Shown here: piece by piece, positions 1 to 6,222 of the stretch | Numbering within the stretch: the stretch's first letter is position 1 | Layout: every line of letters starts with the position of its first letter | From: an uncultured Bryobacterales bacterium | Lineage (GTDB): Bacteria; Acidobacteriota; Terriglobia; Bryobacterales; UBA6623 | Assembly (NCBI GenBank): GCA_946887065.1 | Contig: CAMPKL010000199.1 | Span: 1 to 6,693, forward strand | Reading direction: 5' to 3' | DNA: 6,693 nt | Position numbers and translations under genes: made by a program | The notes under the pieces: generated by a model | What the model saw: the letters and a program-made list of their open reading frames with translations, nothing else | What the model was told of the DNA's origin: nothing | Database searches by the model: none

Positions 1-934
1 CCGCCGCATTGAGGAATTCGTGTTTAACCCAGCCGCGCTCAATCAGCACTTTTTGGACAGCGTTGACGAAGGCCAGGTCGCCGCCGACTTTCGCCAAGAA
101 GTTGCGGTCCGCGATTTTCGTGCCGAACACTGCTGAGTCCGGGTTCGACGGAATCCAGTAGCGCTGCATCCCTGGCTCGCGATAAGCGTTGACCATCAGC
201 ACGCGGGCCCCGCGGCGCCGTGCGTCAGCCAAGTACTTCAAGGCGACCGGCTGATCGTTGGCCGGGTTGGACCCGAAGAAGACGATCAGATCGGAGTCGA
301 ACCAGTCGCGGTAGGAGCAAGTAGCCGCGGCGACGCCCAGTGTCGCCTTGAGGCCCGCGGTCGAGGGCGAATGACACAGGCGGGCCGAGTTGTCGACGTT
401 CGGCGAGCCGAGATAGCGCATCACTTTTTGGGCGACGTAGTAGACCTCGTTGGTGATGCCGCGGCTAGTCAGATACAGAAACGTCCGCTGCGGGTCGAAG
501 CCTCGCCATCGTTCGCCGACGTCGGCCCACAGTTGTTGCCAAGAAACGCGCGTAAAGCCCTTCTCGCCGCGCCGGCGGCGCATTGGATAGGCTAGCCGCC
601 CGAGTGCCCGCAGGTCCTTCGAATTCTTGGCCGCGAGCGCCTCCGCGTCCATCAATAGCTCGTGGTTGAGCGCCCCCATAGTGTTCAGCCGTAGTAATTC
701 CAAGCGGACCATGCACAGGTGCGTACCCTCGATGGTCCAGTCATGAAGGCCGCTCGTACCCAGGGCGCAGCCGTCGCAGACGCCCTGCGTCAGCACGCGC
801 CAGGCGTAGCCGAGGTTGTCGCGATTCGTCCAGGCGATCCGCGCCATATCGCGAAAATGATGCGGTTTGGTCTCACCGAGGCCGAATGGGATGGGACTGT
901 AGGCAAGTTCGGCTCGCGATCGGCGACGGGACAT
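1..934 (-). CDS. Molybdopterin-dependent oxidoreductase, formate dehydrogenase alpha (FdhF-like) family, N-terminal part; 3' end beyond window
   Basis: Partial gene: 311 residues are visible with no stop before the left edge; the family usually has 700-800 residues, so less than half is seen. The start is ATG at 932-934 (MSRRRSRAELAYSPIPFG); no clear Shine-Dalgarno precedes it. Early cysteines C53, C56 and C74 (VCDGC, then THLC, C-x2-C-x17-C) lie where relatives carry an Fe-S cluster. Residues 179-195 (NVDNSARLCHSPSTAGL) match the active site of E. coli FdhH (ARVUHGPSVAGL), with Cys187 in place of the selenocysteine Mo ligand and His188 as the catalytic His. Residues 213-229 (DSDLIVFFGSNPANDQP) form the typical bis-MGD-binding turn, followed by ARRRGARVLMVNAY. 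No Tat or Sec signal is seen, so a cytoplasmic enzyme is inferred. The substrate is unknown: formate is the default guess, but YdeP-like relatives are uncharacterised. It is divergent from a molybdate-binding protein gene, which fits a Mo cofactor. Confidence 0.9.
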   Translation of the reverse strand, partial: MSRRRSRAELAYSPIPFGLGETKPHHFRDMARIAWTNRDNLGYAWRVLTQGVCDGCALGTSGLHDWTIEGTHLCMVRLELLRLNTMGALNHELLMDAEALAAKNSKDLRALGRLAYPMRRRRGEKGFTRVSWQQLWADVGERWRGFDPQRTFLYLTSRGITNEVYYVAQKVMRYLGSPNVDNSARLCHSPSTAGLKATLGVAAATCSYRDWFDSDLIVFFGSNPANDQPVALKYLADARRRGARVLMVNAYREPGMQRYWIPSNPDSAVFGTKIADRNFLAKVGGDLAFVNAVQKVLIERGWVKHEFLNAA

Positions 935-990
935 TTTCGCCGGTATCGTACCGCACGAGCTTACCGCGCTGGGTTCGCTATCCTGGGCCC
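935..990. promoter_or_regulatory. Divergent intergenic region between the Mo-oxidoreductase gene and modA, with a short palindrome
   Basis: This 56-bp gap must hold the start signals for at least one of the two divergent genes, unless promoters lie inside the coding regions. A perfect inverted repeat CGGTA-TCG-TACCG lies at 941-953, seven bases upstream of the Mo-enzyme start. TATCCT at 979-984 resembles a -10 element for modA, but I see no matching -35 at normal spacing and it would leave almost no leader. The palindrome could be an operator or a chance match; a 5-base arm in a GC-rich stretch is weak evidence. It does not resemble the ModE operator of E. coli. Confidence 0.25.
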
Positions 991-1746
991 ATGCGCCGCT
1001 TCTATCTCGCTGGGCTGTTGCTGCTGGCCGCTTGCGGCCGCGGCGGACCGAGCGATGCGACCGAGGCGGTGGTCGTGGCCGCGGCATCCAACTTGGATCG
1101 CGCCATTCCGCGGTTGATGGAAGGTTTCGAGGCGTCGACGGGACTCAAGGCGGTGGTCAGTCTCGGTTCTACGTCCAACCTGACTCAGCAGATCGAAAAC
1201 GGCGCTCCCTTCGACATCTTTTTGTCGGGCGACGCGGCCCATGTGGATCAGCTCGTCGCTGGCGGCTTTGCCGAGGCGGATTCCAAGTACGTCTATGCCC
1301 GCGGACGGTTGGCGTTGTGGGCGCGCAAGGATGCTCCGCTCGACCTCAGCGGCCCCGAGGCCTTGCTCGATCCCGGCGTGAAGTATGTCTCCATCGCCAA
1401 TCCAGCTTTCGCGCCTTACGGAATCGCCGCCGAGCAAGCGTTGAAGCGCCTGGGCTACCTCGATCGGCTCCAGGGTAAGATCGTCTACGCCCAAAACACC
1501 AGCATGACCCAACAGCACGCCGCGTCCGGCGACGCCGACATAGCCATGACGGCGGTGTCGCTGACAAAGGACTCGGACGGCAAGAGCTACGAATTAGACG
1601 CGGCCTTGTACGAGCCGATCGAGCAGGCATTGGCGGTCCTGGTCACCGCCCTGCACAAAGACTCGGCGTACGGTTTCGCCCGGTATATGAGCGAGCCCCG
1701 CGCTCGGGCCATCCTCACCGAATTCGGATACGGGCCAGGGGATTGA
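991..1746 (+). CDS. modA: Molybdate ABC transporter substrate-binding lipoprotein (ModA family)
   Basis: The product (251 aa) captures molybdate or tungstate outside the inner membrane and passes it to a ModBC permease. ATG at 991 is chosen because it opens a lipoprotein signal: MRRFYLAGLLLLAAC, with lipobox Cys15. A longer frame from 886 would bury that signal and overlap the divergent gene. The mature part follows the ModA fold: VVVAAASNLDRAI with Ser33, LGSTSNLTQQIENGAPFDIF with Ser60 (the two Ser positions that bind the oxyanion in E. coli ModA), IANPAFAPYGIAAEQAL, and SGDADIAMTAVSL. The binding Tyr of E. coli ModA is not evident, as in some other ModA types. Length is normal. E. coli ModA is a soluble periplasmic protein, so lipid anchoring is a difference. 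No modB or modC follows; the oxidase genes start 20 bases later. Specificity for Mo over W or another oxyanion cannot be read from the sequence. Confidence 0.9.
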   Translation: MRRFYLAGLLLLAACGRGGPSDATEAVVVAAASNLDRAIPRLMEGFEASTGLKAVVSLGSTSNLTQQIENGAPFDIFLSGDAAHVDQLVAGGFAEADSKYVYARGRLALWARKDAPLDLSGPEALLDPGVKYVSIANPAFAPYGIAAEQALKRLGYLDRLQGKIVYAQNTSMTQQHAASGDADIAMTAVSLTKDSDGKSYELDAALYEPIEQALAVLVTALHKDSAYGFARYMSEPRARAILTEFGYGPGD

Positions 1747-1766
1747 TACACTAATCGACCATCCTT

Positions 1767-2579
1767 ATGGCGTACTTCGTTGCAGTCGCGGTTTGGTTGC
1801 TCGCCCTGGCGCTGATCTTACCGGCGTATCTGGGTCCGTGGGGCTTCCCCGAAGCGATCACGCCCCTGGCGCGGGAGATCGATAACCGGATGACGTTGAC
1901 CTTCATCCTTAGCGGAGTGATCTTCTTGCTGTCACAGTTCGCCCTGGGATACGCCGTGATTCGGTTCGGCCGCAAGCGCAAAGAGGCGGCAAACTACATC
2001 GAGGGATCGAATCGCTTGGAATTGCTCTGGACGGCCGGCGGCGCGGCGATCTTTATCGGACTTTCGCTGGCCAGTTATTCCGCTTGGGCGGAAGCCCGAT
2101 TTGACGCCGAGCGGCGCAGCGAGGGCAACGCCGACCGGCTGATTGTCGAGGTCGTTGGGCAGCAGTTCGTTTGGAACATCCGCTATACGGGTCCGGACGG
2201 CGATTTTGGGCCGACGGATCCCAAATTGATCGACGACTCCATGGGAAACCCTTTGGGCGTAGACCGTTCGCACCCAATGGGCGAGGACGATCTGATCGTG
2301 CCGCGGTTGGCCTTGCCGGTGGGACGCGAAGTCGAGATTGTATTGAAGTCCAAGGACGTCTTGCATAACTTCTTCGTGCCCGAGCTGCGAATCAAGTTGG
2401 ATTCCGTGCCCGGCTTGGAAGGACGTTTGCGATTCACGCCCGACAAGACAGGGACATACGAAATCGCTTGCTCGGAGCTATGCGGGCTCGGCCACTACCG
2501 CATGCGGGCGTTCATGGAAGTGATGGAGCCGGCGGCGTTTGAGACTTGGCTCGCCGAACAAGCGCAGTACGTGCAGTAG
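1767..2579 (+). CDS. coxB: Cytochrome c oxidase subunit II, CuA-containing
   Basis: The product (270 aa) receives electrons from cytochrome c at its CuA centre on the outer face of the membrane and passes them to heme a of subunit I. The CuA ligands are all present: His200 (VLHNFFVPELRIK), Cys235, Glu237, Cys239, His243 and Met246 (ACSELCGLGHYRM). The aromatic electron-entry motif QFVWNIRY is at 133-140. Hydrophobic segments lie at about 4-22, 43-66 and 88-103. The last two are the usual subunit II hairpin, so the first is either an extra helix or a signal sequence. There is no CXXCH motif and no cytochrome c extension, so this is aa3- rather than caa3-type. No clear Shine-Dalgarno precedes the ATG, which is 20 bases after the modA stop. 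It is the first gene of the oxidase block and matches coxM in coxMNOP-type clusters. Confidence 0.96.
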   Translation: MAYFVAVAVWLLALALILPAYLGPWGFPEAITPLAREIDNRMTLTFILSGVIFLLSQFALGYAVIRFGRKRKEAANYIEGSNRLELLWTAGGAAIFIGLSLASYSAWAEARFDAERRSEGNADRLIVEVVGQQFVWNIRYTGPDGDFGPTDPKLIDDSMGNPLGVDRSHPMGEDDLIVPRLALPVGREVEIVLKSKDVLHNFFVPELRIKLDSVPGLEGRLRFTPDKTGTYEIACSELCGLGHYRMRAFMEVMEPAAFETWLAEQAQYVQ

Positions 2580-2583
2580 AAAG

Positions 2584-4368
2584 ATGCCGGAAGCCATTGC
2601 CTACACCGAAGTCGAGCGACACGCAGAGCCGAAAAACTTTGTGGGCCGTTGGATATTCTCCACCGATCATAAAGTGATCGGGATTCAGTATCTGCTGCTC
2701 GCGATCGTGGCGGCCTTCGTCGGCATGGCGCTGTCGCTGCTGATGCGCATCCGGCTGGTGTGGCCTGACCGGCCGTACGCGTTGCTCGAGACGCTTTTCC
2801 CGGCCGGCGCGCCGGGCGGCGTGATGACGCCGGAATTCTATCTGGCGCTCCTCACCATGCACGGGACCATCATGGTCTTCATGGTGCTGACGACGGCGCC
2901 GCAAGGCGGCTTCGGCAACTACTTCCTGCCGATCCAGATCGGCGCCGCGGACATGGCCTTTCCGCGGCTCAATATGCTGGCCTTCTGGCTAACGTTCCTG
3001 TCGTTCCTGACGCTGATGGCTGCGTTCTTCGTCACGGGCGGCGCCCCTGGTACCGGCTGGACGGCCTATCCGCCGTTGAGCGCTCTGCAAGAGGCCACCG
3101 CGGCGGGCGTGGGGCAAGACTTATGGATCGTCTCGATCGCCATTTTCTGCCTGGCTTCTGTCTTGAGCGCGCTGAACTTTATCGTGACCACGCTCGAGAT
3201 GCGTACTCAGGGAATGACCCTGATGCGCATGCCTCTGACTGTGTGGGGCTGGTTCACGACCGCCGTGATTGGCCTATTGGCCTTCGGCGTGTTGTTGGCC
3301 GGCGGCATTCTGCTGCTGATGGACCGCAATCTCGATACCAGTTTTTTCATTCCCGCTGGGCTTGTGGTCAGCGACCGGCTGATTGATCGCGAAGGCGGAT
3401 CTCCCATTCTTTGGCAACACTTGTTCTGGTTTTTCGGCCACCCGGAGGTCTATATAGCGATCCTACCCGGCATGGGAGTCATTTCCCATGTGCTGGCGAC
3501 GTTCTCGCGCAAGCCGGTGTTCGGCTACCGCGCCATGGTTCATGCGATGGGCGCGATCGCCGCCCTTGGCTTTGTGGTCTGGGGCCATCACATGTTCGTT
3601 AGCGGTATGAGCCCTTACTCAGCAGTAACGTTTTCGATCCTAACGATGGCCATCGGCGTACCATCGGCGATCAAGACGTTTAACTGGATCGGCACGATGT
3701 GGGGCGGCCGCTTGCGGCTCGATTCGCCGATGCTCTACGCCATCGGCTTTGTCTCGATCTTCGTCGCCGGCGGCATCACTGGCCTGTTCTTGGGTCAACC
3801 GGCGCTCGATATGTACTTCCACGACACGTACTTCGTGGTGGCGCATTTTCACTTAATCATGGGCGTGGCGGCGGTCATGGCGATGTTTGCCGGGCTCGTC
3901 TACTGGTTCCCCAAGATGTTTGGGCGAATGATGAACGAGCCGCTCAACAAGCTGCATTTTTGGCTGACGATGTTCGGCGTCTACGGCGTGTTTGGGCCGA
4001 TGCACTTCCTGGGCACGCTGGGACATCCGCGGCGTTACGCGGAGATTAGCGGCGTCGACTACCTAGCCGAGCGCGGCTCCGCGGAAATGCACTACTTCAT
4101 CACCATCGCCGCCATGGTCCTGGTGACCGCGCAGCTTCTGTTCTTGGTGAACTTTTTGTGGAGTTTGTTCGCGGGCAAGAAGCCCGAAAGCGACAACCCG
4201 TGGCAATCGACCAGCTTGGAGTGGACGCTGCCGTCGCCGCCGCCCCACGACAACTTCGCCGGCCGGGTTCCGGTCGTTCGCCGCGGCCCTTATGATTACA
4301 GCGTACCCGGCAGCGCCAAGGATTTCTTGATGCAGCATGAACCGAACAGCACGGGAGGGCTTGAATAG
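2584..4368 (+). CDS. coxA: Cytochrome c oxidase subunit I, heme a / heme a3-CuB catalytic subunit
   Basis: The product (594 aa) reduces O2 to water and pumps protons. The heme a ligands are His93 (LLTMHGTIMVF) and His423; the heme a3 ligand is His421 (VVAHFHLIMG). CuB is bound by His286, His335 and His336 (GHPEVYI, WGHHMF), with Tyr290 placed for the His-Tyr cross-link. Proton routes look like the A1 type: Asp123 and Asn130 (AADMAFPRLN) at the D-channel mouth, Glu288 in HPEVY, and Lys364 (SAIKTFNW) for the K-channel. His413 and Asp414 (FHDTYF) fit the Mg site. The tail has the common SLEWTLPSPPPHDNF. Many hydrophobic helices span residues 30-530. The ATG at 2584 is four bases after the subunit II stop; it gives a normal N-terminus, whereas the frame open from 2539 would overlap subunit II. 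It matches coxN in coxMNOP-type clusters. Confidence 0.97.
   Translation: MPEAIAYTEVERHAEPKNFVGRWIFSTDHKVIGIQYLLLAIVAAFVGMALSLLMRIRLVWPDRPYALLETLFPAGAPGGVMTPEFYLALLTMHGTIMVFMVLTTAPQGGFGNYFLPIQIGAADMAFPRLNMLAFWLTFLSFLTLMAAFFVTGGAPGTGWTAYPPLSALQEATAAGVGQDLWIVSIAIFCLASVLSALNFIVTTLEMRTQGMTLMRMPLTVWGWFTTAVIGLLAFGVLLAGGILLLMDRNLDTSFFIPAGLVVSDRLIDREGGSPILWQHLFWFFGHPEVYIAILPGMGVISHVLATFSRKPVFGYRAMVHAMGAIAALGFVVWGHHMFVSGMSPYSAVTFSILTMAIGVPSAIKTFNWIGTMWGGRLRLDSPMLYAIGFVSIFVAGGITGLFLGQPALDMYFHDTYFVVAHFHLIMGVAAVMAMFAGLVYWFPKMFGRMMNEPLNKLHFWLTMFGVYGVFGPMHFLGTLGHPRRYAEISGVDYLAERGSAEMHYFITIAAMVLVTAQLLFLVNFLWSLFAGKKPESDNPWQSTSLEWTLPSPPPHDNFAGRVPVVRRGPYDYSVPGSAKDFLMQHEPNSTGGLE
4353..4358 (+). promoter_or_regulatory. 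Candidate ribosome binding site for the first subunit III gene
   Basis: GGGAGG lies inside the last codons of subunit I, 12 bases before the ATG at 4371. The core is good but the spacing is longer than ideal. It is one of only two clear purine-rich Shine-Dalgarno-like sites in the oxidase block; the other is before subunit IV. Confidence 0.4.
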
Positions 4369-4370
4369 CG

Positions 4371-5051
4371 ATGGCGGTGACGCTGCATCCGCCGCCGGAA
4401 GCCAAACGTCCCGCCCGCGCTGACATTCCCGACGCGGGCAGCGGCGGCTTCGGCTCTCCTCCTCCGGTGACGCGCGGCTGGGGCGGCGGCGACTCGGGCG
4501 GAGACGGCTTCCATTCCGAGCAGCGCTACAAGCTGGCCGTCTGGGTAGGCATTGCGGGAATCGTGATGTTCTTCGCCGCGATCTCAAGCGCCATGGTCGT
4601 CAGCAGCGTGCGCGAAGACTGGCGCCGCATCGACTTGCCGCCCGTGCTCTGGCTCAGTTCCGCCCTGTTGCTTGGCAGCAGTTTGACGTTTGAAGCGGCC
4701 AGGCGGGCAGTGCGCAGGCGCGGCGCCAAGGACGTTCGCATGTGGGTGCTGTTCACGGCGCTCCTGGGTATTGGGTTTCTCCTCGCGCAACTTTCCGGCT
4801 GGTCCCAAATGCTCGCCCAGGGAGTCGTTCTGCGCGGCCAGCCCAGCGGGGCGTTCTTCTACCTGCTGACGGCGGCCCACGGCCTGCACATCATGGGCGG
4901 AATATGCGCGCTCGGCTACATCGTGACGCGGGTATCGATTCGCCGTCCCTGGCCGCGCCCGAAGGCGGTTGTGGAGGCGGCGGCGCTCTACTGGCATTTC
5001 ATGGGCGCGCTTTGGCTCTATATAGTGGTTCTGCTGCTGTATCTCGGATAG
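4371..5051 (+). CDS. Divergent heme-copper oxidase subunit III-like protein (first of two; CoxO-like)
   Basis: The product (226 aa) belongs to the subunit III family, which stabilises the oxidase and its proton uptake. Five membrane segments are visible at about 55-75, 92-106, 124-144, 162-184 and 205-225. Family hallmarks are FFYLLTAAHGLHIMGG (His170, His173) and LYWHFMGALWLYI (His209). The first 50 residues are a Gly/Pro-rich, probably disordered cytoplasmic leader. Compared with the next gene it lacks the acidic residue in the first helix (GIAGIVMFF, against VVSDALTF) and the Glu in the mid-protein EW motif (LSGWSQML, against LMEWRHLI), and it has Met-Gly-Ala in place of Val-Asp-Leu after YWHF. 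It is therefore a degenerate or specialised paralogue. It starts two bases after the subunit I stop. By position it corresponds to CoxO of coxMNOP clusters. The family call is firm; the exact role is not. Confidence 0.9.
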   Translation: MAVTLHPPPEAKRPARADIPDAGSGGFGSPPPVTRGWGGGDSGGDGFHSEQRYKLAVWVGIAGIVMFFAAISSAMVVSSVREDWRRIDLPPVLWLSSALLLGSSLTFEAARRAVRRRGAKDVRMWVLFTALLGIGFLLAQLSGWSQMLAQGVVLRGQPSGAFFYLLTAAHGLHIMGGICALGYIVTRVSIRRPWPRPKAVVEAAALYWHFMGALWLYIVVLLLYLG

Positions 5052-5056
5052 TTAGA

Positions 5057-5662
5057 ATGTCGCACGCGGTCGCACAAGAAAACGCCCTGTTGGATCTCGG
5101 CCGCAAGAAGCTGGGGATGTGGTTGTTCGTCGTCTCCGACGCACTGACCTTCTCGGCCCTGCTTGTTGCCTATAGCTATTTGCGGATTGCCAACGATTGG
5201 CCGCACCCATTTGAGTTCTCGCCGGCCATTGTCTTCTCGTCGGTAATGACCATCGTCTTGCTATCGAGCAGCCTCACCATGGTATTCGGCGTCGCGGCCG
5301 CCCACGCGGGAGATAGTGCGCGGGCAATGAAGCATATCCTGCTGACGGCGCTCGGCGGGGTCGTCTTCGTGGTTCTGCATTTGATGGAGTGGCGGCACCT
5401 GATCGAAGAAGGCGTCACCCCGTTCGCCAACCCTTGGGGCGCGCCGCTGTTTGGCGGAACGTTCTACTTGATCACCGGCCTGCATATGACGCACGTGGCG
5501 ATCGGCGTTGTTTATCTGTGTGTGATTGCGGTGGGCTTTCGGCGCGGTAAATTTGACGGCGAAGACGTTGAGGTCGCCGGCCTTTATTGGCACTTCGTGG
5601 ACTTAGTGTGGATGTTCGTCTTTCCGCTGATTTACTTGTTATCGGTCGCGCCGAACGCTTAA
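5057..5662 (+). CDS. coxC: Cytochrome c oxidase subunit III, canonical (second of two; CoxP-like)
   Basis: The product (201 aa) is a five-helix subunit III, close in length to E. coli CyoC (about 204 aa). Motifs in order are LGMWLFVVSDALTFSALL, with Asp29-type acid as in the CyoC MSD motif, at about 19-36; HLMEWRHLIEEG at 108-119; GTFYLITGLHMTHVAIG at 134-150, with His143 and His146; and VAGLYWHFVDLVWMFVFPLIYL at 173-194 in pieces, with His179 and Asp182. The start is ATG at 5057, five bases after the previous stop; an upstream open frame from 4742 lies entirely inside the preceding gene and is not plausible. No clear Shine-Dalgarno is seen, so translational coupling is likely. It is the more conserved of the two tandem subunit III genes and is the likelier structural partner of subunit I. 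CyoC-type quinol oxidases are excluded by the CuA site in subunit II. Confidence 0.95.
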   Translation: MSHAVAQENALLDLGRKKLGMWLFVVSDALTFSALLVAYSYLRIANDWPHPFEFSPAIVFSSVMTIVLLSSSLTMVFGVAAAHAGDSARAMKHILLTALGGVVFVVLHLMEWRHLIEEGVTPFANPWGAPLFGGTFYLITGLHMTHVAIGVVYLCVIAVGFRRGKFDGEDVEVAGLYWHFVDLVWMFVFPLIYLLSVAPNA

Positions 5663-5666
5663 GGAG
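5661..5666 (+). promoter_or_regulatory. Shine-Dalgarno site that bears on the start of subunit IV
   Basis: AAGGAG overlaps the TAA stop of subunit III (5660-5662). It is the strongest ribosome binding site in the window. It ends only one base before the ATG at 5668, which is too close for efficient use, but seven bases before the in-frame TTG at 5674 (after ATG-GTC). Either start gives almost the same protein, with two residues of difference. Confidence 0.55.
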
Positions 5667-5667
5667 A

Positions 5668-5973
5668 ATGGTCTTGGCCGCAAACGCTGTTACGCCGCAA
5701 GGGTTGATGCTCAAAATTTGGGCCGGCCTCCTTGCACTGACCTTGATCGAGGTTCTGCTGGCCTACATCCAACTCGCGCCAGGCCTCATGCTGACCCTGC
5801 TGATGACCTTTTCCGTGGCCAAGGCGGCGATGATCATGGGCTACTTCATGCATCTGAAGTTCGATAAGCCGGCGCTGACCTGGATGCTGGCGCCGCCGCT
5901 GGTCGCCTGCATCGTGGTGCTGATCGCCTACCTATTGCCTGACAGCTTGCGCGTGTTGAGTCTGAGGCCATGA
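5668..5973 (+). CDS. Cytochrome c oxidase subunit IV, prokaryotic small type
   Basis: The product (101 aa from ATG 5668, or 99 aa from TTG 5674) is a small three-helix membrane protein that accompanies bacterial heme-copper oxidases and is thought to help assembly or stability. Hydrophobic segments lie at about 15-35, 40-62 and 72-90. The signature is at 51-66: VAKAAMIMGYFMHLKF, the Lys-Ala...PheMetHisLeuLys pattern of the COX4_pro / caa3 subunit IV family. The position straight after subunit III agrees. The longer open frame from 5587 would overlap subunit III by 76 bases and does not begin at a plausible site. The stop overlaps the next start in an ATGA junction, so the two genes are probably translationally coupled. 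Confidence 0.9.
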   Translation: MVLAANAVTPQGLMLKIWAGLLALTLIEVLLAYIQLAPGLMLTLLMTFSVAKAAMIMGYFMHLKFDKPALTWMLAPPLVACIVVLIAYLLPDSLRVLSLRP

Positions 5974-6218
5974 GGCGGCCGCTTGCAGTCGTGCTTCTGG
6001 CTTTCAGCGCCCTCGTCTCGACCGGGTCGTTAACGGCGCAGTGCGCCATGTGCCGGGAAGCCGCTGCCGCCCAGCGCCAGGAGGCGGCGGAGGCCTTTAA
6101 TCAGGCAATCTTGGTGCTTGGCGCGCCTCCCGTTTTCATCCTCGCCGGCATCGGCATTGCGCTCTGGCGCCGCCGGACCGGCCCGGATTCGACGCCTCCA
6201 ACTGCTGGGCTACAGTAG
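5970..6218 (+). CDS. Small secreted or membrane-anchored CxxC protein of unknown function
   Basis: I cannot assign this 82-aa protein to a named family. Residues 1-23 look like a Sec signal peptide (MRRPLAVVLLAFSALVSTGS, cleavage likely after LTA), so the mature protein would begin QCAMCREAAAAQRQEAAEA. Its Cys25-x-x-Cys28 pair would then sit next to the new N-terminus, outside the inner membrane. An Ala/Gln/Glu-rich helix follows, then one hydrophobic helix at about 46-66 (ILVLGAPPVFILAGIGIALW) and a basic stop-transfer RRR. If the signal is cut, the protein is a single-pass one with its N-terminus outside. The start overlaps the subunit IV stop by four bases (ATGA), which ties its expression to the oxidase. 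A role in oxidase maturation, copper handling or thiol redox is inference only; no full thioredoxin or Sco motif is present. Confidence 0.75.
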   Translation: MRRPLAVVLLAFSALVSTGSLTAQCAMCREAAAAQRQEAAEAFNQAILVLGAPPVFILAGIGIALWRRRTGPDSTPPTAGLQ

Positions 6219-6222
6219 TAGG

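Noticed and set aside
886..990. Upstream extension of the modA reading frame to ATG 886
   Set aside because: It overlaps the N-terminus of the divergent Mo-enzyme gene and would bury the clear lipoprotein signal that begins at 991.
935..990. ModE-type operator or Moco riboswitch in the divergent gap
   Set aside because: The gap is too short for the riboswitch, and the palindrome does not have the TATAT-rich ModE half-sites.
719..1117. Plus-strand open frame of 132 codons
   Set aside because: It lies antisense to the Mo-enzyme and out of frame with modA, and its product shows no family motif; it is a GC-rich shadow frame.
961..1518. Minus-strand open frame of 185 codons
   Set aside because: It is antisense to the well-supported modA, has no recognisable motif and shows low-complexity composition.
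1747..1766. Terminator or strong promoter between modA and the oxidase genes
   Set aside because: The 20 bases hold no stem-loop, no T-run and no recognisable -35/-10 pair.
1767..2579. Quinol oxidase (CyoA-type) or caa3-type subunit II
   Set aside because: All CuA ligands are present, which excludes CyoA, and there is no CXXCH cytochrome c domain, which excludes caa3.
4063..4587. Minus-strand open frame of 174 codons
   Set aside because: It is antisense to the end of subunit I and the Gly-rich leader of the first subunit III; its Arg/Ser/Pro-rich product reflects GC bias.
4742..5056. Upstream extension of the second subunit III gene, suggesting a fusion
   Set aside because: The extra residues are an out-of-frame reading of the first subunit III gene; family similarity begins at the ATG at 5057.
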